Assembly: GCF_001971705.1 (NCBI RefSeq)
Contig: NZ_CP019327.1
Location: 2,790,001 to 2,854,000, forward strand
Origin: Natronorubrum daqingense
GTDB lineage: Archaea; Halobacteriota; Halobacteria; Halobacteriales; Natrialbaceae
Direction: 5' to 3'
Length of the DNA: 64,000 bases
The position numbers and the translations under genes were made by a program. A model generated the notes under the pieces. That model was not told where the DNA came from. It did not search any database and saw only the letters and a list, made by a program, of their open reading frames with translations. Of the stretch, positions 41,278-51,257 are shown one piece after another. Every line of letters begins with the position of its first letter. Position 1 is the stretch's first letter.

Positions 41278-43743
41278 ATGGCGACAACGGACGAGGGTGC
41301 AGAGCCACCCTCAATCGAGCACCCCCTCCTCGAGCCCGAGTTTCTCGAGCGGCGACTCTACCAGTTGAAACTCGCGGGGACGGCCGCGAACGGCCACACG
41401 CTCGTCTGTCTCCCGACGGGACTCGGGAAGACGACGGTGAGCCTGCTCGTGACGGCTCGCAGGCTCGAGGAGGTCGGCGGGAAGTCGCTCATGCTCGCGC
41501 CGACGAAACCGCTCGTCCAGCAACACGCGGACTTTTACCGAGAGGCTCTTCAGATTCCCGACGAAGAAATCGTCGTCTTCACGGGCGACGTCAGCCCGGA
41601 CGACCGGTCGGCGACGTGGGAAGAAGCGACGATCGTCATGGCCACCCCGCAGGTCATCGAAAACGACCTCGTCGGCAGCCGTATCTCGCTTGCCGACGTG
41701 ACTCACATCACCTTCGACGAGTGCCATCGCGCGACCGGCGACTACGCCTACAATTACATCGCAGAACGCTACCACGTCGACGCGAATCAGCCCCTCGTGA
41801 CGGGCATGTCGGCCTCGCCCGGCGGCGACGAGGAGGCCATCCTCGAGGTCTGTGAGAACCTCGGCATCAGCGAGGTCGAGGTGATGACCGAGGAGGACGC
41901 CGACGTCTCCGAATTTACCCACGACACCGACGTCGAGTGGGAGCGCATCGACCTCCCCGAGGACGTCCTCGAGATTCGCGACGCGTTGAACGAGGTGATC
42001 ACGGACCGCCTCGAGAAACTCAAGGAACTCGGCGTCGCCTCCTCGACCCAACCTGATCAGTCCCAGAAGGACCTCAACCGAATGCGCGCGGAGCTCCAGA
42101 AGCTGATCAACAACGACCAGTCGGAGGGGTTCAAAGGGATGTCCGTCCACGCCGAGGTGATGAAGCTCCGCCAGGCCGTCACGCTCGTCGAAACCCAGAG
42201 CGTCGAGGCCGTCCGGCGGTACTTCGACCGCCAGCGCAATCAGGCGCGCTCGTCGGGGGCCTCGAAAGCGAGCCAGCGGATGGTTTCGGATCCGCGCGTT
42301 CGTGAAGCCATGCGACAGGCTGAGAGTTACGACGAACTGCACCCCAAGTACCGCAAGACCAGGATGTTGCTCGCCGAGACGCTCGGCCTCGAGGGCGGCG
42401 AGCGCGTCATCGTCTTCACCGAATCTCGAGATACGGCGGAAGCCCTCACCGACTTCCTCTCGGACAGTTTCGACGCGAAGCGATTCGTCGGACAGGGCGA
42501 CCGCGAGGGATCGGACGGCATGACCCAAAAGCAACAACAGAGGGTGTTGGACCAGTTCCGGGGCGGGGAGTTCGAGGTGCTCGTCTCGACCTCCGTCGCC
42601 GAGGAGGGACTGGACGTGCCGGAAGTCGACCTCGTCCTGTTCTACGAGCCGGTTCCGACGGCCATTCGCTCCATCCAGCGCAAGGGACGAACGGGCCGCC
42701 AGTCCGAGGGACGAGTCGTCGTCTTGATGGCCGAAGACACCCGCGACGAGGCGTACTTCTGGATCTCACGCCGTCGCGAGAAGGAGATGGAGTCCGAACT
42801 CCGCGAACTCAAGGGAATGGCCGACACCCTCGCCGAGGAACTCGACGACTCCCAGCAGGCGCTGTCGGACTTCGGCGGCGAAACCGCCGGCAGCGACGAC
42901 GGTGACGGATACGACCCCGACGCAGGCGGCGGGTCTTCCAGTGGAAATGAAGGGGGTTCGACAGCACCAGGATTGCAAGACTTTTCGGACGACGTGACCG
43001 ACGCTGCGGACGAGACAGAGAGCGAAGGCGGCGATTCGGAGGCGGACGCTGACGCCGTCGAAACTCACGAACCACACGCCGAGGGAGAGCAGATCGAAAT
43101 CGTCGCCGACCAGCGCGAGATGGACGCCAACATCGCCCGCGACCTCTCGAGGCGCGAGGACGTGGAGGTGCGCCTCGAGACGCTCGAGGTGGGCGACTAC
43201 GTCTGTTCGGATCGCGTCGTCGTCGAGCGAAAATCGGTGGCCGACTTCGTCGACTCCCTGGTCGGGGGCGAGCGATCCATTTTCGAACAGGTGGGCGCGA
43301 TGGCCAGACACTACTCGCGACCGATCGTCCTCGTCGAGGGTGAGGGGTTGTACGAACAGCGGGATATTCACCCGAACGCGATTCGGGGCGCGCTCTCGAG
43401 TCTGGCCGTCGACTTCGGCGCGAGCGTGTTGCGGACCGAGAGCGAAGGCGAATCCACCGAACTGCTCGCGGTGCTCGCCGGTCGCGAACAGCAAACCTCC
43501 GACCGCGAGGTTTCGGTCCACGGCGAGAAGGGGGCCAAAACGGTCGCCGAACAACAGGAGTACGTCGTCTCCTCGATCGCCGAAATCGGCCCCGTCACGG
43601 CCCGCTCGCTCCTCGAGGAGTTCGGCACCGTCGAAGCCGTGATGATCGCGAGCGAAGACGAGTTACAGGATGCAGACGGCGTCGGCTCGGTCACGGCCGA
43701 GCGAATGCGAGAGGTCATCGGCACCGAGTACACGGGATCGTAA
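41278..43743 (+). CDS. hef: Hef: helicase and XPF-type nuclease
   Basis: 821 residues. The SF2 helicase part has PTGLGKTTVS (motif I), FDECHRA (DEAH-like motif II), and QRKGRTGRQ (motif VI), with a helical insertion in the middle. A low-complexity linker (about 540-610) joins it to an ERCC4 nuclease domain with GDYVCSDRVVVERKSVADF (the ERKxxxD site, about residues 640-655), followed by tandem helix-hairpin-helix motifs to the end (ARSLLEEFGTVEAVM). Hef processes stalled forks and branched DNA. The linker encodes an ORB-like 22-mer. Confidence 0.96.
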   Translation: MATTDEGAEPPSIEHPLLEPEFLERRLYQLKLAGTAANGHTLVCLPTGLGKTTVSLLVTARRLEEVGGKSLMLAPTKPLVQQHADFYREALQIPDEEIVVFTGDVSPDDRSATWEEATIVMATPQVIENDLVGSRISLADVTHITFDECHRATGDYAYNYIAERYHVDANQPLVTGMSASPGGDEEAILEVCENLGISEVEVMTEEDADVSEFTHDTDVEWERIDLPEDVLEIRDALNEVITDRLEKLKELGVASSTQPDQSQKDLNRMRAELQKLINNDQSEGFKGMSVHAEVMKLRQAVTLVETQSVEAVRRYFDRQRNQARSSGASKASQRMVSDPRVREAMRQAESYDELHPKYRKTRMLLAETLGLEGGERVIVFTESRDTAEALTDFLSDSFDAKRFVGQGDREGSDGMTQKQQQRVLDQFRGGEFEVLVSTSVAEEGLDVPEVDLVLFYEPVPTAIRSIQRKGRTGRQSEGRVVVLMAEDTRDEAYFWISRRREKEMESELRELKGMADTLAEELDDSQQALSDFGGETAGSDDGDGYDPDAGGGSSSGNEGGSTAPGLQDFSDDVTDAADETESEGGDSEADADAVETHEPHAEGEQIEIVADQREMDANIARDLSRREDVEVRLETLEVGDYVCSDRVVVERKSVADFVDSLVGGERSIFEQVGAMARHYSRPIVLVEGEGLYEQRDIHPNAIRGALSSLAVDFGASVLRTESEGESTELLAVLAGREQQTSDREVSVHGEKGAKTVAEQQEYVVSSIAEIGPVTARSLLEEFGTVEAVMIASEDELQDADGVGSVTAERMREVIGTEYTGS
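42936..42957 (+). repeat. ORB-like 22-mer inside hef linker
   Basis: TTCCAGTGGAAATGAAGGGG plus GT. It matches the general form of archaeal origin recognition boxes (dyad-like TCCAGTGGAAA followed by a G run). The same 22 bases occur at 55943-55964. It encodes SSGNEGG within the disordered linker. Confidence 0.7.
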
Positions 43744-43879
43744 CGGCGAGACGAGAGGGAGTCGAACGTGCCTGCGCGGTCGGTCGTCAGCGCGGCTACG
43801 AAACGTCTGGCACCCACCACGGAGTTGGCGACGACGAGAGCGAGTCAGCGGTGCGACTCTCGGACGTTCCAACCCATCT

Positions 43880-43895
43880 ATAACATTCGTGTTAT
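43880..43895. promoter_or_regulatory. Palindrome ATAACA-TTCG-TGTTAT
   Basis: A perfect 6-bp-arm palindrome about 55 bp upstream of the TATA-like CTATATAC (43948-43955) in front of the Lrp/TrkA-C gene. It is a plausible autoregulatory operator, since Lrp-type HTH proteins often bind near their own promoters. Confidence 0.5.
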
Positions 43896-43987
43896 GTTTC
43901 GGGTTCGGAGAAGTTAATGCCCAGTATCACCGTTTTGCAGGAGATAGCTATATACTTCTACCCGGCTTCGAACAACGTGTGAGAGCA

Positions 43988-44770
43988 ATGCGTAATCGTG
44001 CAACCAATTCTGGGTACCAACTGGACGAGGTCGACCGGCGGGTCATCTACGAGTTGATGACCGACGCTCGAGGGAACTCGTCGCCGGCGATCGCCGAGGA
44101 GATCGACGTTTCCCCGGGAACGGTCCGAAACCGGATCGAGGATCTCGAGGAACACGGCGTCATCGACGGCTATCACGCGCACATCGACTTCGAGGCGACC
44201 GACGGGCGCCTGTCGACGCTGTTCATGTGCAGCGTGCCGTTTGCGGACCGAAAGACGGCTGCGCGCGCTGCAGACGAAATTCCGGGCGTCGTCAACGTTC
44301 GAATTCTCATGGGCGGGCGGCGGAACTTTCACGTCCTCGCCGTCGGAGAGGATACCGACGACTTGCGCCGGATCGGAACGACGCTCTCGGAACTCGGCGT
44401 CGAGATCGAAGACGAGATGCTCGTCGAGAACGACAAGGTCCGACCGTACGAGCCGTTCGGTCCCGATGGGAGCCGACAGTCGCTTCCGACCGATTTCATC
44501 AGCCTCTCGGGGGACTCCGAAGTAGTCGAGATTACGGTTCGTCCGGATGCACCGATCGCTGGAGCGACCATCTCAGACGCTGCGAACGACGGCCACCTCG
44601 AGGACAATCCGCTCATCGTCGCCATCACGCGTGACGACGAACTGCTGACACCCCATGGCGACACCACAATTCAACCGGACGACATCGTGACGGTGTTCTC
44701 GAACGGCGGCGTCAGTGACGAGACCGTTCAGGCGTTCGTCGAAACCGACGCTCGAGGTGTCACTCCGTGA
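43988..44770 (+). CDS. Lrp-type HTH regulator with TrkA-C domain
   Basis: 260 residues from the ATG at 43988. An Lrp/AsnC HTH (about 13-60: DEVDRRVIYELMTDARGN, VSPGTVRNRIEDLEEHG) is followed by an alpha/beta segment (about 65-135) and a C-terminal TrkA-C/RCK domain (about 170-250: VVEITVRPDAPIAGATISDA to DDIVTVFSNGG). RCK domains bind nucleotides or ions such as c-di-AMP. The next gene overlaps its stop by 4 bp. I infer a regulator of the ion-transport operon that follows. Confidence 0.9.
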   Translation: MRNRATNSGYQLDEVDRRVIYELMTDARGNSSPAIAEEIDVSPGTVRNRIEDLEEHGVIDGYHAHIDFEATDGRLSTLFMCSVPFADRKTAARAADEIPGVVNVRILMGGRRNFHVLAVGEDTDDLRRIGTTLSELGVEIEDEMLVENDKVRPYEPFGPDGSRQSLPTDFISLSGDSEVVEITVRPDAPIAGATISDAANDGHLEDNPLIVAITRDDELLTPHGDTTIQPDDIVTVFSNGGVSDETVQAFVETDARGVTP

Positions 44771-45684
44771 CGACACCGCTCTTCGAACGCGTGCTCGTCC
44801 CGATCGCCGAGGCGGATGACGCGAAAACGACGTGCGAGGCCGTCGTTCCCTACCTCGAGTCGTCGGGGGAGGTCGTCGTCGTGCACGTCATCGAGAAGAC
44901 CGAGGGCGGGCCCGACAAAGCGCCCAGAGAGGCCAGACAGGAGCAAGCGGAGGAGATTTTCGCGATCGCTCGCGAGCAATTCGGCGATGCCGGCTACGAC
45001 GTAGAGACGGAACTGCGATACGGGCCGGACGTCATCGACGAAATCCTCGCCGCTGGGGCGGCCTTCGACGTGACCGCGATCGCATTCACACCCCGCCCAG
45101 GGGGTCGCTGGATCAAGCTTCTCTCCGGCAATCACGCGAATCGGTTAACGAGAGAGAGCACGTACCCGATCCTGATCGTTCCCCACTCCGAGAAAGAAAC
45201 CCCCGAGATGACCGAGGCTACCGCGGAGACGACTGGTGGTACCGACGGATCCGGTTACCGCGTACTCGTTCCGATCGACGGCACCGAGGACGCCTTGTCG
45301 GCCGTTAGCCACGCCTGTCGCGCCTACCCGACCGCCGACGTAACCTGTCTCCACGTCCACGAGTCGGCGAGTACCGACGTCTACGCGTCGATGACCGGCG
45401 GCCAGTCGAGCGGGGTCGACGACGAAGATCGCGAGTGGCAACGAGAGGTGACACAGCGCTTCGAGGAGGCACAGGCCGTGGCCGACGACCACGGCGTCGA
45501 ACTCGAGACCGTGACGTTCCCCGGGGCGGTCCCCGACGCCATCGTCACGTGTGCGGAGGAACTCGGCGTCGACCTGGTCGTCATGACCACCCGAGGCCGA
45601 GAAGGCCTCAAGCAGAAGCTCCTCGGGAGCACCACCGAGACCGTCGTGCGCCGATCACCCGTTCCGGTCACCGTCGTCCGATAG
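44767..45684 (+). CDS. Tandem UspA-domain protein
   Basis: 305 residues, GTG start. Two universal stress protein domains: residues 1-140 and about 160-305. The second has the nucleotide-binding motif TRGREGLKQKLLGSTTETVV (G-x2-G-x9-G-S/T type); the first is degenerate (TPRPGGRWIKLLSGNHANRL). It is coupled to the Lrp/TrkA-C gene by overlap and lies 66 bp before the antiporter, pointing to stress or ion homeostasis. Confidence 0.93.
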   Translation: MTTPLFERVLVPIAEADDAKTTCEAVVPYLESSGEVVVVHVIEKTEGGPDKAPREARQEQAEEIFAIAREQFGDAGYDVETELRYGPDVIDEILAAGAAFDVTAIAFTPRPGGRWIKLLSGNHANRLTRESTYPILIVPHSEKETPEMTEATAETTGGTDGSGYRVLVPIDGTEDALSAVSHACRAYPTADVTCLHVHESASTDVYASMTGGQSSGVDDEDREWQREVTQRFEEAQAVADDHGVELETVTFPGAVPDAIVTCAEELGVDLVVMTTRGREGLKQKLLGSTTETVVRRSPVPVTVVR

Positions 45685-45750
45685 CACCGCGAGTAGCCAC
45701 GGACGCTCGCGGACGAACGTGCAGTTCGACTCACTTCCGTGTCGGTATCG

Positions 45751-47895
45751 ATGAACGCACTGTGCCCTCCGTCGCTGGCGAGTACGCATTCGGTGGTGGC
45801 TACGGACGGCGTCCGTCTCGAGGGATACGAGACGCTGCTATCGACGGGTCCGTCACTGACGCCGCCGTTCGACGACCCCGTCCTCATCTTTGGGCTCGCG
45901 ATGGTGATCTTCCTCGTCGCCCCGCTCGTCCTCCAGCGCTATCGGCTGCCGGGGATAATCGGTATCATTCTGATCGGTGCGGCCATCGGTCCCAACGGCG
46001 CGCACTTACTCGAGCGAGACGCGACGATCGAGTTGCTCGGCGAAGTGGGCCTGATCTACCTGATGTTCATCGCGGGCCTCGAGATCAACCTCGCGCAGTT
46101 TCTCGAGTACAAGGATCGGAGCGTCGTCTTCGGCTTGCTGTCGTTCGTGATTCCACAGACGGTCGGCACGGTCGTCGGCGTCTCGCTGCTCGGATTGGAG
46201 CTTCCGGCGGCGCTGTTGTTCGCCGCCATCTTCTCCTCGCACACGCTGCTCGCGTATCCGGTCGTCAACCGACTCGGGATCGCGACCGACGAATCGATGA
46301 CCGCGACGATCGGCGGCACGATCCTCACGGACACGCTCGCGTTGCTCGTGCTCGCGGTCGTCATCGCCGGCGTCGACGGGACGCTCGACGCCGCGTTCTG
46401 GACGCAGCTGTCGGTCGGACTGACGCTGTTTTTCGTCGGCGTCTGGGTACTCGTTCCCCGACTCGGCCGCTGGTTCTTTCGCATCCACAGCGAGGAGAGT
46501 TACTTCGAGTTTCTGTTCGTCATGGCCGTCTTGTTCATCTGTGCGTTTCTCGCCGAACTCGTCGGCGTCGAACACATCATCGGGGCGTTTCTCGCCGGAT
46601 TAACGCTCAATCGACTGATTCCGGAGTCGGGGACGCTGATGAATCGAATCGAGTTCGTCGGCAACGCGCTCTTCATCCCCTTCTTTCTCCTCTCGGTTGG
46701 AATGCTCGTCAACGTCGGCGTCGTGTTCGAGGGACTCGACACGCTCGCACTCGCCGGCTCGCTTCTCGTCATGGTCTTCATCACGAAATACGTCGCGGCG
46801 TGGGCGACCGGCCGCGTCTACGGCTACGATCGAGATCAAGTCCTCGGGATGTTCGGCCTCTCCGTCGGGCAGGCCGCCGCCGCGCTCGCGATCGTCCAGA
46901 TCGGCTTCGACGCGGGCGTTCCGGGGTTCGGCCAGGAGATGATCAACGCCGTCGTCGTAATGATCCTCGTCGTGAGTCTGTTCAGCCCCGCACTGGTCGA
47001 ACGCGCCGGGAGCGCGCTCGTCCGCGCCCGCGAACGCGAGGCGTACGATCCGGGCCGGACGTCACAACGGATCCTCGTTCCCGTCTCGAGGGAGACCGAA
47101 CACGCGGAGTCGCTGCTCGACCTCGCCGTCACGATTCGCAACGAGCGCGCACACGAGCCGATTCACACGGTCACGGTGGTTCGCCCGGAGCAACGCTCAC
47201 GCACCACGGCGAACGTCGCCGAAGTCGAAGCCCTACTCGAGGACCTCGAAGCGTACACCGCCGGTGCCGAAGTTCCGATCGAACCTCACACTCGCGTCAA
47301 CCACAACATCGCCTCGGGCATCGTTCGCTCGAGCGTCGAGAACCGGATTACGACGCTCGTCGTCGGCTGGGACGGTCGAACGGCACGGACCCAACAGGTG
47401 TTCGGACACATCATCGATCAGGTGCTCGATCGAACCACGGAGTTGACGCTGGTCGGTCGGCTCAGGAGCCCACTCAACACGACCCAGCGGATCGTCCTCG
47501 TGCTCCCGCCGGATATCCACCACAACGACGGGTTCTCCGAGGCGTTGCACACGGTGAAACGCATCTCGGCGCAAACGGGGGCACCGATTCACGGCCTCGT
47601 CGTCGACGGGAATCCGGGCCACTTCGATCGAGTGACGACGAGCCTCGAGCCATCGACGTCGGCGACGTTCCACGCGGTCGACGGCTGGAACGAGTTGTTC
47701 GAGAAACTCCGCGACGAGACGCGATCGGACGACTTCCTCGTCTGCGTGAGCGCCCGGCGAAACGAAGTCGGCTGGCACAGCGAGTTACGGACCCTCCCGA
47801 ACCGACTCGCGAGGGTGACAGATGGAAATTTCGTCGTGATGTATCCGGCGACGGAAGAACGAGCAGACGACAGGCAATTCCTCAGATTCTCCTGA
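45751..47895 (+). CDS. CPA2-family cation/proton antiporter with UspA-like tail
   Basis: 714 residues from the ATG at 45751. The first 420 residues are a Na+/H+ exchanger domain with about 12 helices, including LYRLPG-like turn [20 protein letters not shown], the helix [15 protein letters not shown] and the conserved [11 protein letters not shown]-like segment [14 protein letters not shown]. The soluble tail (about 435-710) resembles two universal stress protein folds ([20 protein letters not shown]). It probably exports Na+ or K+ in exchange for protons. The preceding genes are likely its regulators. Confidence 0.9.
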   Translation: MNALCPPSLASTHSVVATDGVRLEGYETLLSTGPSLTPPFDDPVLIFGLAMVIFLVAPLVLQRYRLPGIIGIILIGAAIGPNGAHLLERDATIELLGEVGLIYLMFIAGLEINLAQFLEYKDRSVVFGLLSFVIPQTVGTVVGVSLLGLELPAALLFAAIFSSHTLLAYPVVNRLGIATDESMTATIGGTILTDTLALLVLAVVIAGVDGTLDAAFWTQLSVGLTLFFVGVWVLVPRLGRWFFRIHSEESYFEFLFVMAVLFICAFLAELVGVEHIIGAFLAGLTLNRLIPESGTLMNRIEFVGNALFIPFFLLSVGMLVNVGVVFEGLDTLALAGSLLVMVFITKYVAAWATGRVYGYDRDQVLGMFGLSVGQAAAALAIVQIGFDAGVPGFGQEMINAVVVMILVVSLFSPALVERAGSALVRAREREAYDPGRTSQRILVPVSRETEHAESLLDLAVTIRNERAHEPIHTVTVVRPEQRSRTTANVAEVEALLEDLEAYTAGAEVPIEPHTRVNHNIASGIVRSSVENRITTLVVGWDGRTARTQQVFGHIIDQVLDRTTELTLVGRLRSPLNTTQRIVLVLPPDIHHNDGFSEALHTVKRISAQTGAPIHGLVVDGNPGHFDRVTTSLEPSTSATFHAVDGWNELFEKLRDETRSDDFLVCVSARRNEVGWHSELRTLPNRLARVTDGNFVVMYPATEERADDRQFLRFS

Positions 47896-47955
47896 ACAGG
47901 GTATTGTCACCCTGCGTTCAGTTTCGACCGAAATGATTATTTCGATAACATCGAC

Positions 47956-49557
47956 ATGTGTGAGCACATGGAGCGTCCCGTGCGGTCGCAACTCGAGACA
48001 GGGGTCCGTCGAGTGCGACGGAACCTCGCGGACTCCGTACGGATCGATACGCGGACGCTCGCGGTTTTTCGCGTCTTCGTTGGCCTCCTCATCGTCGCCG
48101 ATATTGTCCTTCGCTCGCGAAACTTTTCCTTTTACTACACCGAGGATGGCGTCGTCCCCCAATCGATCGCGATGGAGTTGAGCGCCGACGGCGCGTTCTC
48201 GTTCTATCATCTGACGACCGATCCGACGGTTATCGCCGCGCTGATGGGACTGCAAGTGCTGATCGCGATTCAGCTGATCGTCGGCTACAAGACGCGAGTG
48301 GCGATGGTGCTCTCGTTCCTGTTCGTCGTCTCGCTTGACCACCACAACCCGCTCGTCCTGAGCTACGCCGACACGCTCTTTCGGCTCCTGTTGTTCTGGG
48401 CCATCTTCCTCCCATTGGGCGAACGCTGGTCCGTCGACGCCGTTCACGCCGAGCGCGAGCCACGGGAGTCGGTCGCCGGTATCGCCTCCGCGTTGATCCT
48501 CTCGCAGATGGTGTACATGTACTTCCTCAACTGGTATCACAAGTCCCAGAGCGACCTGTGGACCGGCGGGGAGGCGACGCCGCTCGTCATGGGTCTCGAC
48601 GACATGACGTTTCTCCTGACACCGTACATCCGGCAGTTCCCGGCACTGCTCGAGTTGGGAACCCACCTCTGGTACTACATGCTCATGTTCTCCTGGCTGC
48701 TCATCGTCTTCGTCGGCCGGAAACGCATGTTCCTCGCCGCGTTATTCGTGGGTGGCCACGTCTCGTTCATCCTCACGGTCCGCATCGGCGCGTTCCCCTA
48801 CGTCGCGATCGCCGGCCTGTTGTTGTTCCTCCAGGCGCAGTTCTGGACCGACCTGCAACGCGTCGCCGACCTCCTCGACGTCGATCGCTCTCGACTGACC
48901 CGAACGCGCCGGACGCTCGCCTCACACGCCGCGGCCGTGCCGAATCCGCGGCTCTCGAGTCCATCCCTCGATCGATTCCGGGTTAACGTCCACAGCGTCT
49001 TCCTCGGCGTGGTCGTCGGCTCGCTCGTGTTGCTCTCGATCCTGTCGTACATGCCCGTCGTCTCCGTCATCGACGGCAATTCACCGCCCGAACAACAGGT
49101 CGACGATATCGCCTCGAGTTTCGGCGTCGACCAACCCGAGTGGAGCGTGTTCGCCCCCGAGCCGCGGACGACGGATCGCTACTACGTCTTCCCGGCGGTG
49201 ACCGAGGACGGCGAGTACGTCGACGCCTACAACGAACGGGAGCTGACGTACGAGCGACCGTCCGACGAACTCCAGACCCAGTACGACACGTATCGCGAAC
49301 GCTTCTACATGAACAGCGTCCGCAGCGGCGGGCTAAACGACAACGAGGTGCCGACGGCGCTCGCCGAACACCTCTGTTCGACGTGGGAAGACGATCACGG
49401 CGAAGAATTGACGCACATCAACATGTACGTCGTCAGCGAAGACATCACCTACGAGACCATCGACGACCACGACGAGCGAGATAGGAACACGACGCACCTC
49501 TACGAACACGGCTGTGGCGACAACGAGCCGAAGGAAATTCAGCCACCAGATCTGTAG
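47956..49557 (+). CDS. HTTM-domain membrane protein, copy 2
   Basis: 533 residues. It follows copy 1 (39508-41160) along the whole length, with the same segments RIDTRTLAVFRVFVGLLIVA, FYYTEDGVVPQ, ELSADGAFSFYHLTTDPTVI and the soluble end TDRYYVFPAVTEDGEYVDAY and ERFYMNSVRSGG. Nucleotide identity is visibly high in places. An internal ATG at 47968 is a possible start. It appears to be a single-gene unit. Confidence 0.9.
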   Translation: MCEHMERPVRSQLETGVRRVRRNLADSVRIDTRTLAVFRVFVGLLIVADIVLRSRNFSFYYTEDGVVPQSIAMELSADGAFSFYHLTTDPTVIAALMGLQVLIAIQLIVGYKTRVAMVLSFLFVVSLDHHNPLVLSYADTLFRLLLFWAIFLPLGERWSVDAVHAEREPRESVAGIASALILSQMVYMYFLNWYHKSQSDLWTGGEATPLVMGLDDMTFLLTPYIRQFPALLELGTHLWYYMLMFSWLLIVFVGRKRMFLAALFVGGHVSFILTVRIGAFPYVAIAGLLLFLQAQFWTDLQRVADLLDVDRSRLTRTRRTLASHAAAVPNPRLSSPSLDRFRVNVHSVFLGVVVGSLVLLSILSYMPVVSVIDGNSPPEQQVDDIASSFGVDQPEWSVFAPEPRTTDRYYVFPAVTEDGEYVDAYNERELTYERPSDELQTQYDTYRERFYMNSVRSGGLNDNEVPTALAEHLCSTWEDDHGEELTHINMYVVSEDITYETIDDHDERDRNTTHLYEHGCGDNEPKEIQPPDL

Positions 49558-49642
49558 CGTCGGTTCCACCCACCAGCTCTGTAGCGTCGGTCGTTCTCGA
49601 GTCCGAACTTCCCTCTCAACCCGTATCGAACCCGTTTCAGCC

Positions 49643-50452
49643 CTACCGGAGCGTCTCGAGCGCCTCGCTCGCCTCGCGTGCGGCCTCGAGACAGGCCGTC
49701 GCGTGGCGTGGGTCGTCCGTTTCGGCCGCCTTCGCGGCGAACTTCTCGAGCGCCCGGACGAGCGAGGCTCGAGCGGCCTCGCGGTCGCCGTCGACGGCCG
49801 ATGCAGACGAAGTCTCGTCGCGGCGGGGCGACCGAGATTCGTCCTCGACACCGACATCGGCCGTCGGTTGCCGAGCGCTCGGCGATCGCTGATCCGGTGT
49901 CGATGGCTGCTCGGGTGTTACGGATCGGTTCGGTACCGATTCGGCAGCGCTCGAGGATGATTGGGTGGGTTCCTTCGAGGGAGGATGCTCGGCCGCATTC
50001 TGAGTCGGTCGCTCGCCTGCGTTCGACGACGCCCCCTCGTTTCCACTCGAGTTCGGTCGTTCAGTGGCAGTCCCGTCGGGCTGGCCAGCAGTATTCGAGG
50101 CCGCCGCTTCGTTTGGTCGGGACTCGCGCTTGCTCGAGTCAGCGGTGGAGTCTGACGCATTGCCAGCGTCAGCGGTAGCGTCAGCGTTAGCGTTACCGGC
50201 CGATTCATTCGCCGGCTGAGCCTCGAGGTCCGTCCCTTCGACTGCGTCGGGGTTGCCGTGACAACTCGGACAGAACGTGGTTCCGTTTTGCTGGAACAGC
50301 GGGTCGCCACAGGTCCCGCAGTGGGCGTTCGTCATCGTCGCTCCCTTGAGCAACAGGTCGCTCATTCGCTGGGTCGCCTCGCGCTCTTTGGCGTCGCGTT
50401 CGTACTTCTCTCGAAGTTTCTCGCGTTCGGCTTCCTTGTCGAAGTCGCTCAT
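49643..50452 (-). CDS. UPF0148 (Sjogren autoantigen p27-like) protein
   Basis: 269 residues. The N-terminal KLREKYERDAKEREATQRMS helix precedes a zinc ribbon, HCGTCGDPLFQQNGTTFCPSC, the signature of the archaeal family related to the eukaryotic autoantigen p27. A 130-residue Ser/Asn/Ala/Glu-rich low-complexity middle follows, then a C-terminal helix bundle (AARASLVRALEKFAAKAAET). Function unknown. The low-complexity part is unusually long. Confidence 0.88.
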   Translation of the reverse strand: MSDFDKEAEREKLREKYERDAKEREATQRMSDLLLKGATMTNAHCGTCGDPLFQQNGTTFCPSCHGNPDAVEGTDLEAQPANESAGNANADATADAGNASDSTADSSKRESRPNEAAASNTAGQPDGTATERPNSSGNEGASSNAGERPTQNAAEHPPSKEPTQSSSSAAESVPNRSVTPEQPSTPDQRSPSARQPTADVGVEDESRSPRRDETSSASAVDGDREAARASLVRALEKFAAKAAETDDPRHATACLEAAREASEALETLR

Positions 50453-50512
50453 ACTCGTGTAGAGACGCTGGAACGTCTAAAAAGGCGCGAACGTGACCGA
50501 GGGGGATCGAAA

Positions 50513-50989
50513 TCAGCCCACAGAACCCTCCTCCGGCCCGAATGCGTCCTCGACGGCGTCCACTGCTTCCGTCGGCGTTTCAACCGTCGTGGCACAGACG
50601 CCGAGATCCGACATATCGTGCGTCTCGAGGCCAACGATCGGTCGGTCGTAGATGCCGGCGAAGCCGATCTCCGAGAGCGTGCCGACGCCACCCGCGAGCG
50701 CGATCACCGCGTCACCGTTCAACGCAACGAGCGCGTTTCGGGCGTGGCCCAGTCCGGTCGCGATGACGATATCGACGAACTCGTTCGCGTCCTCGCGGTC
50801 CTCGCCGGGCAAAATGCCGATCGTCGTTCCTCCTGCATCGTTCGCACCACGGCAGACGGCCGCCATCGTTCCGCCGCGACCGCCACAGACGACCGTGTGG
50901 CCTCGAGTCGCAAGCTCGCGACCGACGCCTTCGGCGCGATTCGCTGCCGTCTCGTTGATCGTTCCGCCGCCGATAACACTGACTCGCAT
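50513..50989 (-). CDS. TIGR00725-type Rossmann (LOG-like) protein
   Basis: 158 residues from the ATG at 50989. It begins MRVSVIGGG and has RGHTVVCGGRGGTMAAVCRG, then GILPGEDREDANEFVDIVIATGLGHARNA and IALAGGVGTLSEIGFA: the nucleotide-binding fold of the cytokinin riboside phosphoribohydrolase / 'lysine decarboxylase' superfamily. Sequence lacks the full PGGxGTxxE motif of true LOG enzymes (here GGVGTLSE), as in TIGR00725. Likely nucleotide binding; activity unknown. Confidence 0.87.
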   Translation of the reverse strand: MRVSVIGGGTINETAANRAEGVGRELATRGHTVVCGGRGGTMAAVCRGANDAGGTTIGILPGEDREDANEFVDIVIATGLGHARNALVALNGDAVIALAGGVGTLSEIGFAGIYDRPIVGLETHDMSDLGVCATTVETPTEAVDAVEDAFGPEEGSVG

Positions 50990-51257
50990 AGTCGAGACGT
51001 CGCGGACAGCAACCATGGTCGGTTCGATACGAGCGTCTCTCCGCGGAGACGAACCGTTCCGAATAGCCGACGGTATCCGCTCGAGGACGGTTACTCTCGA
51101 TTCACTCTCGAGCGTAACCGCGGCTGGCCGGCGGTTCGACGGTGGTAGCTGCCCGATCGCAAGTGTTTCGACAGCTGTCGATTCAATGCTCGTCAAATCG
51201 CTCGAGAGAAGGGGTTTCGACGGATTTAACGCACGGGGTGGCTGATGTTTACGTGGT

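Noticed and set aside
45435-47936. 833-codon rightward frame over the antiporter gene
   Set aside because: Arg-rich shadow product; the antiporter in the other frame has clear membrane helices and motifs.
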